From Fibrobacter sp. UBA4223 (GTDB lineage Bacteria > Fibrobacterota > Fibrobacteria > Fibrobacterales > Fibrobacteraceae), in the NCBI GenBank assembly GCA_002382975.1, contig DFTB01000006.1, positions 186,001-250,000 on the forward strand: a DNA stretch of 64,000 nt. Reading direction: 5' to 3'. The position numbers and the translations under genes are program-made. The first letter of the stretch is position 1; every line of letters begins with the position of its first letter. Shown in pieces: positions 1 to 9,342 of the stretch. The notes below the pieces were generated by a model. It made no database searches. It was not told the DNA's origin and saw only the letters and a list, made by a program, of their open reading frames with translations.

Positions 1-921
1 CTTCACATGCTTGATATGGGCCTTGCCACCCTTGGCCACAAATACGTAGGCGCCTTCCCTGTCGAGAATCAACGCCTCGGCAGGAATAGTGGTACTCTTG
101 TTTTTTCCGGCCTTCATCTGGATGGTGGCGCTCACGTAACCGCCTGCAATAAGTTTGCCGCTGGAATTATCGACAGAAACCACCACCTGCCGGGTACGGC
201 TGCTTTCCGAAATGGTGGCGTCCAGGGCAGAAACCTTCCCCTTCTTCTCTACGTTCCGTTCCTGGTCCTTCAGGGTGACCCGGTCCCCCACCTTCACGCT
301 AGAGGCATAACGCTGAGGCACGGCAAAGCGGGCCTTCAATTTTTTCACGTCGCTCAGTTCGACAACGGGGGCGCCCGCGTTCAGCCACTGGCCTACCGAA
401 ATGTTCACCAGGCCAAGTTTGCCAGCAAAGGGCGCCCGGACTTCGGTCTTTTCGATTTGGGCCTTGATGTATTCTACGCTGGCTTCCGCCGACTGCAGAT
501 TCGCCACCGCCGCTTCCAAATCTTCTTGAGTGGCGCCCCCCTGCTGGTACAAAGTGCGGGTGCGCTGTTCCCGCTGGGCGGCAAGTGAAAGGCTGGATTC
601 CGCCTGCTTCAGCTGGGCCCTGAGTTCGGAATCGTCCAGCTTGGCAAGGAGAAGCCCCGCAGGCACGCTGGCACCGTCCTTGGCGTGGAGTTCCACCAGA
701 CGGCCAGAAACGGCGGCACTCAAGGAGACGCTGTTGTTCGCCTCCAGGGTAGCCATGGTCTGGAATTCCTGTTTCTGGTTCGAGAACTCCGCGATGTAAC
801 CCTCTACGTTCAGGCTGCGACCACCCTTCGCAGGCTTTCCGCCTGCACCCTGGGGAGCGTCCTTGGCGGAACAGGCGACAAGCATCGCAACAGTCAAAAG
901 TAGCAGGAACAGGTTTCTCAT
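1..921 (-). CDS. RND efflux periplasmic adaptor lipoprotein (partial)
   Basis: The first 307 residues are visible; the C-terminus runs off the left edge. This is a membrane-fusion (HlyD/AcrA-type) adaptor that links an inner-membrane RND pump to an outer-membrane channel. The N-terminus is a lipoprotein signal with lipobox LVAC (Cys18). It is followed by the first half of a lipoyl-like barrel (around residues 50-90, with SGRLVELHAKDGASVPAG), a helical hairpin (about 90-160, Gln/Ala/Glu-rich), and the returning lipoyl half with the hallmark VRAPFAGKLG and VGQWLNAGAPV (about 165-195). A beta-barrel segment follows. The ATG at 919-921 is the only start that gives a complete signal peptide. No Shine-Dalgarno is seen. 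The pump and channel genes would be expected to the left of the window. Substrate cannot be judged. Confidence 0.88.
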   Translation of the reverse strand, partial: MRNLFLLLLTVAMLVACSAKDAPQGAGGKPAKGGRSLNVEGYIAEFSNQKQEFQTMATLEANNSVSLSAAVSGRLVELHAKDGASVPAGLLLAKLDDSELRAQLKQAESSLSLAAQREQRTRTLYQQGGATQEDLEAAVANLQSAEASVEYIKAQIEKTEVRAPFAGKLGLVNISVGQWLNAGAPVVELSDVKKLKARFAVPQRYASSVKVGDRVTLKDQERNVEKKGKVSALDATISESSRTRQVVVSVDNSSGKLIAGGYVSATIQMKAGKNKSTTIPAEALILDREGAYVFVAKGGKAHIKHVK

Positions 922-994
922 AAAAATTTTCAGGTTTTCAAAAATCACTTATTTAGATGATCATCAAATTCATATGGTTGCAAAAACATCTAAT

Positions 995-1026
995 TCCGAG
1001 TTCTGAATTTCGAATTCTGAATTTCC
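995..1026. repeat. Low-complexity intergenic tract (GAATTCTGA type)
   Basis: A short tract repeats the words 'gagttctgaattt' and 'gaattctgaattt'. A similar tract ('ttcggagttcggagttt') lies at about 5935-5952. Function unknown. Confidence 0.5.
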
Positions 1027-1737
1027 TCAAAATTTCACGTTTACCAATAGCCCACCGCCATCTTCGCCAAACTCCGGCGCGAACTGCATCCGCTCTCCGA
1101 AGGACTTGGATGATGTCTTGCGGTAAATGCGCATGGCGTCCAGCATGGAGACCACACGGTTCAGCACCAGCGCCCCTACCGACACCTGAAAGACAATCCG
1201 GCTGATGCGGTAGTTCCGCAGGCGGTTCTTGTATTCGTCGATATGTTCCGAAGTCTCGGGATTGTCACTACTCCCCCAGTCCCACTGGATGTCGTCAGAA
1301 AATTCCTCGTTTGTCGCTTTGCCGGCGCGAATCATGGACTGGTTGTAGTCCTCGTCGTTATCCGGAGATGAATTCTGACCAGCCACGCCGCTACGGCTAC
1401 GGTAGTCCCCTACCGTATTCAAAAGCGAAACTTTCTTGCTGGAGGTGTTGAGCCCCGCGTGGCGCACCGCATAATCGTGGGCCGAAGAAATGTAACGCTC
1501 CCCTACGTAGTAAGACCCCACCGCCGCCATCCAGAGGGCAATGTCAGTCCACATGAAGGGGCGGACCATCTCCCGTTCGTCCAGGTAAAGTTCACCCATG
1601 CCAGGCAAAAGAGCAGAAGCACCCAGCGCCACGGCAAGGCTCTTCTCGCTGTTCTTGCTCACGCTTTCGTCAACAGAAATCACCACCTGGGAAAAAGCAC
1701 AGGCCGCACAAAACAGGATGGCGAGAAAGATGCGCAT
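1027..1737 (-). CDS. DUF5683-like envelope protein
   Basis: A 236-residue exported protein with a signal peptide (about residues 1-16). A hydrophobic segment with LLPGMGELYL at about 43-52 resembles the PGxGQ/ExY motif of DUF5683-like proteins. A second hydrophobic stretch follows, then a polar linker around 85-165 and a further hydrophobic segment near 180-200. Its ATG shares one base with the stop codon of the gene upstream (TAATG at 1735-1739), so the two are almost certainly translationally coupled. Both share the PGxGxxY region, so they look like divergent paralogues. Function is unknown; an envelope or outer-membrane-associated role is inferred. Confidence 0.6.
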   Translation of the reverse strand: MRIFLAILFCAACAFSQVVISVDESVSKNSEKSLAVALGASALLPGMGELYLDEREMVRPFMWTDIALWMAAVGSYYVGERYISSAHDYAVRHAGLNTSSKKVSLLNTVGDYRSRSGVAGQNSSPDNDEDYNQSMIRAGKATNEEFSDDIQWDWGSSDNPETSEHIDEYKNRLRNYRISRIVFQVSVGALVLNRVVSMLDAMRIYRKTSSKSFGERMQFAPEFGEDGGGLLVNVKF

Positions 1738-3125
1738 TAGAATCCCCAGCTGGCCTGGACCCCAACATCAAACCCATCGAAGAAACTCATGTAACTTTCG
1801 AAGTGGAGCCTGTCGTACCAGGAGACATCTTCGGAGTAGAGTTCCTTGTTGTGGGCGTTGGCCGCAAAGGCCGCATCCACGGCAGAAACCAGATGGTTCA
1901 GGATAATACCCCCGAAGAACCAAACCTGCAGGTCGGCATAGTCGTTGGCCTTGCTACGCATATCGCGGTACTTGGACTGGTTCTTGGACTTGCCAAGAGG
2001 AACAATTTCATCAACAACGGCCTCTTCCAGAAGCAGGTTCTGACCCAGGGCTACGGAATCCACATCATCCCAGCCGAGAACATAGGACCTTTCGCTCACC
2101 AATTGGTAAACACTGGAGTTGTCGTAGAAGTTCTTCTGGCTTGCAATTTCTTGACCTAGAGATTGCGGGTTCGTCACAGAAAAACGATCCGTATGGGCCT
2201 TGTCATTGGTAAAGAGTTTGCCCTTGGTGTAACAGCCCGAAGCGTTTGCGTCACCGTAAATGGCCTTGCAGAAATCTTCCCGGCTGGTCATGTAGCGGGT
2301 CTCGAACCTTGATTCTTCCGTTTCATCTGAAAGCTGATTCAAGTAGATGTCGCGCATCTGGGATTCATAGCGGCCAATGGAGAAATGATTCTTGGCAAAC
2401 TTCTTGTACTTGTGCACCTGCTTGTCGTACTTGTAAACGGTGTAATAATACCAACCACCCCAGAGGGCCGCTTCAAGAGCGAGGTAGGCCGCACCGCGGG
2501 CGTAGTTGAAGGTAGAACTACCTACATAAAGCTGGCCAGAGCCGGGAACCACCAACGACATGAACAGGGCCTTGCGAGGACTCCGGTACTTGCCTTTCAT
2601 TTCGTCAATACTGTGGACCTTCGAGACCTTCACCGGGCCAAGCAGGTCGCGACGGCTGATGCTGCTGGACGACGGGACGACCGCAACCTCGACAGAACTG
2701 GAAGACTCGACCGAGCTGGAGGATATGGCCGAGCTAGACGACACCTCAGAACTAGAAGACAAGCTATCCTGGGGAACTTCGCTGGACGAGGACAGTTGCA
2801 GAGAATCCGCCACAACGCTGCTGGAAGACTGCTGAAGGGTATCTGCCACGGCGATACTCGAACTAGACTGTACAGAGCTAGACAACGCTTCGGAACTGGA
2901 GGATTCCTGAGCAGCGACACTGGAGCTGGAAACGACACTACTAGAAGAGACTGCTGCGGAACTAGACAAGACTTCCGAGCTTGAACTCTGAGCCGTCACC
3001 GCCGCCTCGCTGGACTGGGCGGCCTCTGTTTCCGCCTCGAATTCCGCAAACAGGTCGCGGGGCTGGGCAAACGCCGATACCGCCAAAAGGCTCGCCACGC
3101 AGGCGATAAAAGAAAACTTGCGCAT
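1737..3125 (-). CDS. Exported DUF5683-like protein with poly-serine linker
   Basis: A 462-residue protein. Signal peptide at residues 1-20 (cleavage after AFA). A very long serine-rich linker spans about 38-155, made of SSSS blocks separated by E/A/V/I/D residues, which is typical of Fibrobacter exported proteins. A DUF5683-like region then begins with ALFMSLVVPGSGQLYVG (about 186-202) and aromatic hydrophobic segments. A second hydrophobic stretch occurs near 400-420. The start ATG at 3123-3125 is directly followed by a clear signal peptide. The gene is coupled by TAATG to the smaller paralogue downstream. The linker probably tethers the folded C-terminal part at the cell envelope. Function unknown. 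Confidence 0.62.
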   Translation of the reverse strand: MRKFSFIACVASLLAVSAFAQPRDLFAEFEAETEAAQSSEAAVTAQSSSSEVLSSSAAVSSSSVVSSSSVAAQESSSSEALSSSVQSSSSIAVADTLQQSSSSVVADSLQLSSSSEVPQDSLSSSSEVSSSSAISSSSVESSSSVEVAVVPSSSSISRRDLLGPVKVSKVHSIDEMKGKYRSPRKALFMSLVVPGSGQLYVGSSTFNYARGAAYLALEAALWGGWYYYTVYKYDKQVHKYKKFAKNHFSIGRYESQMRDIYLNQLSDETEESRFETRYMTSREDFCKAIYGDANASGCYTKGKLFTNDKAHTDRFSVTNPQSLGQEIASQKNFYDNSSVYQLVSERSYVLGWDDVDSVALGQNLLLEEAVVDEIVPLGKSKNQSKYRDMRSKANDYADLQVWFFGGIILNHLVSAVDAAFAANAHNKELYSEDVSWYDRLHFESYMSFFDGFDVGVQASWGF

Positions 3126-3160
3126 ACGGAAATAAAATAGAAAATTAGGTAAAGCGAGTT

Positions 3161-3205
3161 ACGCCCTGCGGGCTAGTTACTAGTTACTAGCTACGCCCTA
3201 CGGGA
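3161..3205. repeat. Low-complexity intergenic tract (CTAGTTACTAG type)
   Basis: 'gttactagttactagctac' lies between two copies of 'acgccctNcggg'. A related 'ctagtaactagtaactac' tract is present at about 44858-44876. Confidence 0.5.
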
Positions 3206-3217
3206 TAGTTTACAGAC

Positions 3218-3249
3218 AAAAAGCCGTCCCTTTTCAGGAGCGGCTTTTT
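3218..3249 (-). terminator. Rho-independent terminator of rpsF-rpsR-rplI
   Basis: Inverted repeat aaaaagccg / cggcttttt with a partly paired interior (tccc / gga), followed by a U-run on the minus strand. It lies 25 bp past the rplI stop. Confidence 0.85.
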
Positions 3250-3273
3250 AAGATTTCTAGCAGTCCGAGAGAA

Positions 3274-3723
3274 TTAAGCCTTCTCAGCGACTACCCAAAC
3301 CTTGACCTGAGCTTCAACATCGCTGAACACCTTGATAGCGACGGTGTAAACACCGAGCTGCTTGATGGGTTCGTCGAGCTGAACCTGGGCGCGGCTGATC
3401 TTCACACCGGCCTTGGTGATAGCTTCGGCAATGTCGCCTGCAGTGACGGAACCGTAGAGGCGTTCGCCTTCCACAACCTTGCGTTCCAGGTTGACGGAAA
3501 TCTGAGCGAGCTTGGCGGCAACGTCGCCGGCAGCAGCGAGTTCCTTCTGGAACTGGGCTTCGAGGGCGGCACGGTTGGTTTCAATCTGGAGCTTCGCTTC
3601 CTTGGTGGCACGCACGGCGAGCTTGCGAGGGAACAGGTAGTTACGGGCGTAACCGTCCTTAACCTTCACGACGTCGAGCATCTTGCCCAGGTGAGGAACA
3701 TTGGCCTTAAGAATAATTTCCAT
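3274..3723 (-). CDS. rplI: 50S ribosomal protein bL9
   Basis: A 149-residue protein of normal bL9 length. The N-terminal domain carries the conserved pattern VPHLGKMLDVVKVKDGYARN followed by LFPRKLA. A long charged connecting helix (about 42-75) leads to the C-terminal rRNA-binding domain (LYGSVTAGDIAEAI). It is the last gene of rpsF-rpsR-rplI, 16 bp behind rpsR. A 'TAGGAGGAACTAG'-like strong Shine-Dalgarno lies upstream of its ATG. A terminator follows directly. Confidence 0.98.
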   Translation of the reverse strand: MEIILKANVPHLGKMLDVVKVKDGYARNYLFPRKLAVRATKEAKLQIETNRAALEAQFQKELAAAGDVAAKLAQISVNLERKVVEGERLYGSVTAGDIAEAITKAGVKISRAQVQLDEPIKQLGVYTVAIKVFSDVEAQVKVWVVAEKA

Positions 3724-3739
3724 AGTCTAGTTCCTCCTA

Positions 3740-3991
3740 TTAGCGAACGCTGTCCGATACAAAGGGGAGAATCGCCATCTGGCGGGCACGCTTGATAGCC
3801 TCGTTCAGCATACGCTGGTACTTGGCAGAGGTGCCGGAGATGCGGCGAGGAATGATCTTGCCGCGTTCGGAGATGAAGCGACGGAGAGTCTTCTCGTCCT
3901 TGTAGTCGATAAACTTGACATTGTTTTCCGTGAACCAGCAAGTCTTCTTGCGGCGGATACGGGGTGCCTGTTTCTTATCTTCAAAAGCCAT
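3740..3991 (-). CDS. rpsR: 30S ribosomal protein bS18
   Basis: An 83-residue protein with the bS18 core: a basic N-terminus, then [34 protein letters not shown] and [13 protein letters not shown]. It pairs with bS6 on the 30S platform. Its ATG overlaps the rpsF stop by one base (TAATG at 3989-3993), so synthesis of the two partners is probably coupled. Confidence 0.98.
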   Translation of the reverse strand: MAFEDKKQAPRIRRKKTCWFTENNVKFIDYKDEKTLRRFISERGKIIPRRISGTSAKYQRMLNEAIKRARQMAILPFVSDSVR

Positions 3992-4362
3992 TATTCAGCC
4001 TCCCCTTCTTCTGCGTCAACCGGAATGATTTCTTCGGTGGACTGAGCCATATCCTGGTTGTAAACGATTTCGCTCATGGGATAGTCCACGAGGGTCATCC
4101 AGCGGAGAGCGTTTTCGTTGAGCTTGAGAGCGGCTTCCATGTTTGCCACTACGGCGGCTTCGGCCTTGTAGTAGAAAATCACGTAGTAGCCGTGCTGGCG
4201 CTTCTTGATGGTATAGGCGAGCTTGCGCTTGCCCCAATCGTCGCGGCGGAGAATTTCGCCACCGCCGTTGGTGATCATGGAGGCGATGTTCTCGACTTCG
4301 GCATTGATAGCGTCGTCGGAGATCATGGCATCGATAATCACCATGGTTTCGTACTGTCTCAT
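3991..4362 (-). CDS. rpsF: 30S ribosomal protein bS6
   Basis: A 123-residue bS6. The start is taken at the ATG at 4360-4362 ([12 protein letters not shown]), which matches bS6 N-termini and has an AAAGGGA Shine-Dalgarno. A longer in-frame extension upstream is not protein-like and covers the leader. Conserved features include [18 protein letters not shown] and the acidic C-terminal tail ([14 protein letters not shown]). It binds bS18 and 16S rRNA in the platform. The structured leader upstream may be a site for bS6:bS18 autoregulation. Confidence 0.97.
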   Translation of the reverse strand: MRQYETMVIIDAMISDDAINAEVENIASMITNGGGEILRRDDWGKRKLAYTIKKRQHGYYVIFYYKAEAAVVANMEAALKLNENALRWMTLVDYPMSEIVYNQDMAQSTEEIIPVDAEEGEAE

Positions 4363-4436
4363 AATGAGTCCCTTTGGTCTTTCGCCCAGGTCCACCATTG
4401 GCCCTGGGAGGGTTCCGGTTTTAAAAACCGGTGGAC
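4363..4436 (-). promoter_or_regulatory. rpsF mRNA leader, candidate bS6:bS18-binding hairpin
   Basis: The leader holds an almost perfect palindrome ccggttttaaaaaccgg (4415-4431). An outer pair, ggtccacc/ggtggacc (4389-4396 with 4430-4437), could close a larger hairpin. rpsF leaders of many bacteria carry a bS6:bS18-binding structure with a CCG element; a CCG is present here. The assignment is by position and pairing only. Confidence 0.4.
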
Positions 4437-4444
4437 CAAATATA
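4437..4444 (-). promoter_or_regulatory. TATATTTG promoter box upstream of rpsF
   Basis: On the minus strand the sequence reads TTTTTTC-TATATTTG, fitting TAnnTTTG. The same box precedes tRNA-Gln, tRNA-Arg, obgE and the ubiquitin gene in this window. Confidence 0.5.
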
Positions 4445-4475
4445 GAAAAAAGGGGTCTTTTGTCAAACCTCGGGG

Positions 4476-5294
4476 CTACATTCCCAGGATAAACCCGAAA
4501 ATCAGGGCCCTGTTCCAGTCCGAGACCCCCCTGTGGAAATACCTCTGGAAGCCCCCTTCCACGGTAAACCACAGGGAATAGGTGTTCTTTTGGGCCCAAT
4601 CCCAGACACTCCGCAAATTGAAGCCCAAACCGGGGGTCATGGTCAGGAGCTGGGAATTGTTGAAATTGTGCTCGTAATGGACTGCCCCGAAAACCCCAAG
4701 GTATTTGGGGAACGCATACCCCATGCCAAACTCCAGCCCCGCCGAAAAGCCGTCCAGGGAGAACATCTTTTCGCAGTTGGTCGCCTTTATCGCAGAATCC
4801 GCCACCGAGGCGATTTCGTCATCATCGTCGATATCATCAATGTCGTCCCCATCCTTGGAGCGGTTCTTCCACTGCTCCCGAAGCTCCGAAATGTCCGTAG
4901 TTTCTAGCCCCACCAGAGGAGAAAGGTACATGGAAAAGTTTGAAAAAGACAGGTGGAACTTGCCGGACAGGCGGTACCGCTGGTACAGAACCGAAGTCCT
5001 GGAGTCCATCTCACCGCCGAAAAAACGGACTTCCACCCCTCCCGAAAACCAAGGCGTATAGAAGTAGTCCGCCTGACCCTGCCAGATTCCCACACAGTCG
5101 CATTTCTCGCTGGCGTCAAACAAGCCCATGCCGATACCCACCGTAAAGCCCTTGCCCGTATAGGCAGACTGTTTCGGGAGTGGGATGTCGGAAACGCTGT
5201 CCGCAGATTCGGCGGCAAACGCAAAGGAAACCCCTGCCAAAAGCAGGATTATGGCATAACGCACAAACACAGGTAAAATGTACAAAAATTGCAC
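4476..5294 (-). CDS. Predicted outer-membrane beta-barrel protein
   Basis: A 272-residue protein with an N-terminal hydrophobic signal region (about 8-27, ending SFAFA). Alternating aromatic/glycine strands follow, for example GKGFTVGIGMGLFD, FSGGVEVRFFGGEMD, SGKFHLSFSNFSMYLSP, GLEFGMGYAF and GFNLRSVWDWA. It ends in a strand at the extreme C-terminus (RALIFGFILGM). An acidic DDIDDIDDDDE loop sits near 150. Function unknown. It is divergent from the thioredoxin-like gene at 5378 and ends about 30 bp upstream of the rpsF promoter. Confidence 0.55.
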   Translation of the reverse strand: MQFLYILPVFVRYAIILLLAGVSFAFAAESADSVSDIPLPKQSAYTGKGFTVGIGMGLFDASEKCDCVGIWQGQADYFYTPWFSGGVEVRFFGGEMDSRTSVLYQRYRLSGKFHLSFSNFSMYLSPLVGLETTDISELREQWKNRSKDGDDIDDIDDDDEIASVADSAIKATNCEKMFSLDGFSAGLEFGMGYAFPKYLGVFGAVHYEHNFNNSQLLTMTPGLGFNLRSVWDWAQKNTYSLWFTVEGGFQRYFHRGVSDWNRALIFGFILGM

Positions 5295-5377
5295 AAAATT
5301 CGTCTCTTTTTCGTTTTGCCGTGCTTTTCCAATGGAAATTTCGTATTTTAGGGGTCATACTAGGAGTTTTATCGCCA

Positions 5378-5920
5378 ATGCTCAAACGCTTTTTCGCTCT
5401 CGTGACCCTGACTGCCGGACTTAGTTTTGCACAACTTGCCGCCGAACCCAAGGTGGCAGACATCCAGCTCATGCAAGATTCTACAACCCATGCCCCCATG
5501 AAGATGGACTTTTCCAAGCCCCTGGTGGGCATCAACGATCCTGGCATCCTGTTCAGCCATTTCAGCAACCGTCCGCTGCTCATCTACTACTTCAGCCCCA
5601 AGTGCCCCCACTGCCAGCGGCATTTTCCCGAAATCCAGGACCTAATGAAGGAGTATGAATCCGCAGGCCTTACGGGCATTGCCATCGGTCTTGGCGGCGG
5701 CATCAAGAAGAACGACATCCGCATGTTCATCGACCAATTCCACGCCGTGATTCCCGTGTTCCAGGACGCAAACAGCAAGTTCGGTCCGGCTTACGGCACG
5801 GGCTACATCCCGGTGCTCTACTTTGTCCAGAGTGACGGTACATTTTACCGCTATGAGACTTTGGACGAAGCCAACATGAACCACCTGAAGGCTACGCTGA
5901 ACAAGGTGTTGAAGAAATAA
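5378..5920 (+). CDS. Exported thioredoxin-like (TlpA/AhpC-TSA) protein
   Basis: A 180-residue protein. The start is placed at the ATG at 5378 because it gives a clean signal peptide (MLKRFFALVTLTAGLSFA) and follows TAGGAG; the reading frame upstream is not protein-like. The thioredoxin fold carries a CPHC active site (YFSPKCPHCQRHFPEIQDLM, around residues 72-91) and a cis-Pro region (GTGYIPVLYFVQSDG). It probably acts as a periplasmic thiol-disulfide reductase or thiol-dependent peroxide-handling protein. It stands alone. A hairpin terminator lies about 105 bp downstream. Confidence 0.8.
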   Translation: MLKRFFALVTLTAGLSFAQLAAEPKVADIQLMQDSTTHAPMKMDFSKPLVGINDPGILFSHFSNRPLLIYYFSPKCPHCQRHFPEIQDLMKEYESAGLTGIAIGLGGGIKKNDIRMFIDQFHAVIPVFQDANSKFGPAYGTGYIPVLYFVQSDGTFYRYETLDEANMNHLKATLNKVLKK

Positions 5921-6024
5921 TTCGGATTTTTGAATTCGGAGTTCGGAGTTTATAGCTTAAGATAATCAAGCTCTCTTCCTCCAGGGGTTACAGAACTTCG
6001 CTCGCAAAAAAAATTTAAGCAGCA

Positions 6025-6058
6025 GAAAACCCGGGCCTTGCGGTCCGGGTTTCTGTTT
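6025..6058. terminator. Hairpin terminator between convergent genes
   Basis: The stem aacccgggcc/ggtccgggtt has a ttgc loop, with U-rich flanks on both strands. It lies 42 bp past groL (minus) and 107 bp past the thioredoxin-like gene (plus). The single imperfect pair is a G-U wobble in the plus-strand RNA and an A-C mismatch in the minus one. Confidence 0.7.
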
Positions 6059-6094
6059 TAAGGAGAAAATGATTGTTCTCTTGACCGGCGACGA

Positions 6095-7870
<1,776 letters not shown>

Positions 7871-7875
7871 ACCTA

Positions 7876-8157
7876 CTAAAGAGTAGCGATGACGTCCGGT
7901 TCCTTCACGATGAGGTAGTTTTCGCCGTCAACGGTGACTTCAGTGCCGCTGTACTTGCCGTAGAGCACCACGTCGCCCACCTTGACTTCCATCGGGACGA
8001 TTTCGCCCTTGTCGTTCTTGCGACCCGGGCCCACGGCCACGACCTTGCCCTGCATGGGCTTTTCCTTGGCGTTATCCGGAATGAAGAGACCCGAGGAGGT
8101 CTTCTGTTCGGCTTCTGCCGGCTTGACAACGATTCGATCTGCTAAAGGCTTGATCAT
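7876..8157 (-). CDS. groS: 10 kDa co-chaperonin GroES
   Basis: A 93-residue GroES. It starts [20 protein letters not shown] and contains the mobile-loop region ([17 protein letters not shown]). The beta-barrel has [29 protein letters not shown]. It caps the GroEL ring. An AAAGGA Shine-Dalgarno precedes the ATG. No CIRCE (HrcA) operator is visible upstream, so heat-shock control, if any, works through another element. Confidence 0.98.
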   Translation of the reverse strand: MIKPLADRIVVKPAEAEQKTSSGLFIPDNAKEKPMQGKVVAVGPGRKNDKGEIVPMEVKVGDVVLYGKYSGTEVTVDGENYLIVKEPDVIATL

Positions 8158-8486
8158 TTTACTTTTCCTTTTTTGCGGACGGCCGCTTTCGCGGGGCCCT
8201 TTGTTTAAACACTGCCCAGAAGGGCGTTTTTGTTTTCGCCATCAAATCAGCAATTTCCGTGCCAAAACTTGCAAGTTCCATATCAAGGGGCGAAAACCGC
8301 GTTATGCTCCCCGATAACGACAAACGAGCTTCCGATTTATGGTGTTTTCTGGCCAAATTCCCGATTTTTGGCAAAAAATTTGCTACTTAGGAAACAAGCC
8401 CACCTAAAATCCCATTTTACTTAGATTTTTGACGTTTAATTTTGAAACGTATTTTCACAGCGTTTCAAATTTAATCACTTTGGGCC
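8158..8486. other. Intergenic region upstream of groS
   Basis: 329 bp without a supported gene. It must hold the groS promoter, and GC-rich inverted repeats (gcccttctgggc, gcggccgc region) lie near groS. A 71-codon frame on the minus strand lacks a ribosome site and family features. No CIRCE element found. Confidence 0.6.
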
Positions 8487-8834
8487 CTAGCCCCGGAGTT
8501 GTTTTATGTATTCCGCACTGCGGACCTTGTCGGCCGCCAGCAGGACCTCCTTCCTGGAAAGCCTCCTCAGCTTTTCTTCCATGCTACGATACTCCCTTTC
8601 GTAGATGGAACGAAATTTCTCCGTCATTTCTACCGGAGAAATACCCAAACCCCGAGCCAGAAGGCAAAAACTTTCGAATGAGGGAATGCGTTTGCCGCTT
8701 TCCATCATGGAAATGAATTGCCTCGTCAAACCTGATTCCATGGACAGCTGTTTCTGAGATATAAATGACTCCTTTCTCGTCCGCAGCACCAGTTTTTGGA
8801 ACGCTATGCAAAAGATATCGTGATTGTGAGTCAT
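8487..8834 (-). CDS. XRE-family transcriptional regulator
   Basis: A 115-residue protein with an N-terminal helix-turn-helix of the XRE/Cro type (residues about 9-66: QKQLSMESGLTRQFISMMESGKR, then PSFESFCLLARGLGISPVEM). A charged C-terminal helix follows (REYRSMEEKLRRLSRKEVL). Length and layout suit a small stand-alone repressor. Two AT-rich inverted repeats sharing TTTTATCAAA lie 8 and 62 bp upstream of its ATG and are good candidates for autoregulatory operators. No linked target genes can be named. Confidence 0.85.
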   Translation of the reverse strand: MTHNHDIFCIAFQKLVLRTRKESFISQKQLSMESGLTRQFISMMESGKRIPSFESFCLLARGLGISPVEMTEKFRSIYEREYRSMEEKLRRLSRKEVLLAADKVRSAEYIKQLRG

Positions 8835-8841
8835 GGCGCCA

Positions 8842-8853
8842 ATTTTATCAAAT
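8842..8853. promoter_or_regulatory. Candidate operator 1 of the XRE gene
   Basis: attttatcaaat, an inverted repeat with ATTT/AAAT ends, 8 bp upstream of the ATG. It shares TTTTATCAAA with operator 2 in opposite orientation. Confidence 0.4.
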
Positions 8854-8895
8854 CATGACGGGGAATCGTGCAAACAATTGTTACCAAATTACTAC

Positions 8896-8910
8896 GATTT
8901 TGATAAAATC
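8896..8910. promoter_or_regulatory. Candidate operator 2 of the XRE gene
   Basis: gattttgataaaatc, arms GATTTT/AAAATC around GAT. It lies in the promoter region of the XRE gene. Confidence 0.4.
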
Positions 8911-8929
8911 TTATTTACATTAAGCAAAT

Positions 8930-8952
8930 AGGGAGGGTGAATCACCCTCCCT
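8930..8952. repeat. Perfect 10-bp-arm inverted repeat
   Basis: Arms agggagggtg and caccctccct around a 3-nt AAT loop. No U-run follows on either strand, so it is not a standard terminator. It opens a hairpin-rich stretch that continues to 9378. Confidence 0.6.
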
Positions 8953-9045
8953 AAAACCCTCCCTGCGCTCGAAACCAGTTTCTTCGCGGCCACCTTCGGT
9001 GGCTATGCGAATAGGGAAGGGGTGCCCAAACGTCGATATAAAAAA

Positions 9046-9082
9046 AAGAAAGGGCCGACCGAATGGTCGACCCTTCCTTTTT
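9046..9082 (-). terminator. Terminator behind the partial tRNA-Arg copy
   Basis: gggccgacc / ggtcgaccc around gaat, with A/T runs on both sides. The imperfect pair is a G-U wobble only in the minus-strand RNA, so that is the likely direction. Confidence 0.65.
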
Positions 9083-9111
9083 ATGCGGGTGCCAGGACTC
9101 GAACCTGGAGC
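9079..9111 (-). repeat. Partial copy of the tRNA-Arg 3' end
   Basis: The 28 bases at 9084-9111 are identical to the 3' part of tRNA-Arg (9381-9408): T-arm, acceptor strand and discriminator. The 5' part of a tRNA is missing. The upstream 'cccaaacgtcg.tataaaaaaaag' flank is also duplicated (about 9025 and 9327), so a ~300-bp unit has been duplicated. Confidence 0.75.
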
Positions 9112-9113
9112 AG

Positions 9114-9211
9114 GGTGACGACCGGACTAGCCCAAATTCTCGTATAAAAGGCCGGATTGGCTAGTCCTCTCGCAACCGCCCCAGTTCAATAACTGGGGCT
9201 TTGTTGCTCAC
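9114..9211. repeat. Two-hairpin unit 1 (variable hairpin + constant hairpin)
   Basis: After GGTGACGACC comes a hairpin with arms ggactagcc (9124-9132) and ggctagtcc (9159-9167). A 44-bp constant block (9168-9211) follows, containing gccccagtt/aactggggc nested in gcaac/gttgc. See unit 2 for the variation. Confidence 0.7.
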
Positions 9212-9307
9212 GGTAATGACCGCATCGGCTAAAAGCTAAGACTCTTCTACGGCCAGCCGATGCTCTCGCAACCGCCCCAGTTCAATAACTGGGGCTTTGT
9301 TGCTCAC
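9212..9307. repeat. Two-hairpin unit 2 (variable hairpin + constant hairpin)
   Basis: After GGTAATGACC comes a hairpin whose 9-bp arms are entirely different from unit 1 yet self-complementary: gcatcggct (9222-9230) and agccgatgc (9255-9263). The 44-bp constant block (9264-9307) is identical to that of unit 1. The period is 96 bp. Confidence 0.7.
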
Positions 9308-9342
9308 AAAGGCCCCAGGTTCTCGCCCAAACGTCGGTATAA

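Noticed and set aside
8159..8374. 71-codon minus-strand gene upstream of groS
   Set aside because: No ribosome site, no family, and it covers the region needed for the groS promoter.
8158..8486. CIRCE operator upstream of groS
   Set aside because: No TTAGCACTC-N9-GAGTGCTAA-like repeat on reading both strands.
9084..9111. A second tRNA gene
   Set aside because: Only the T-arm and acceptor 3' strand are present; no anticodon or 5' part can be found in the next 100 bp.
9114..9307. CRISPR array
   Set aside because: Only two units, a 44-bp constant block with strong internal pairing, and 'spacers' that form hairpins; no cas genes.
9114..9307. Integron attC sites
   Set aside because: The gcaac/gttgc ends are suggestive but the R'/R'' cores do not fit RYYYAAC and GTTRRRY, no cassettes lie between, and no integron integrase is seen; the Xer gene at 28320 has a normal Xer layout.
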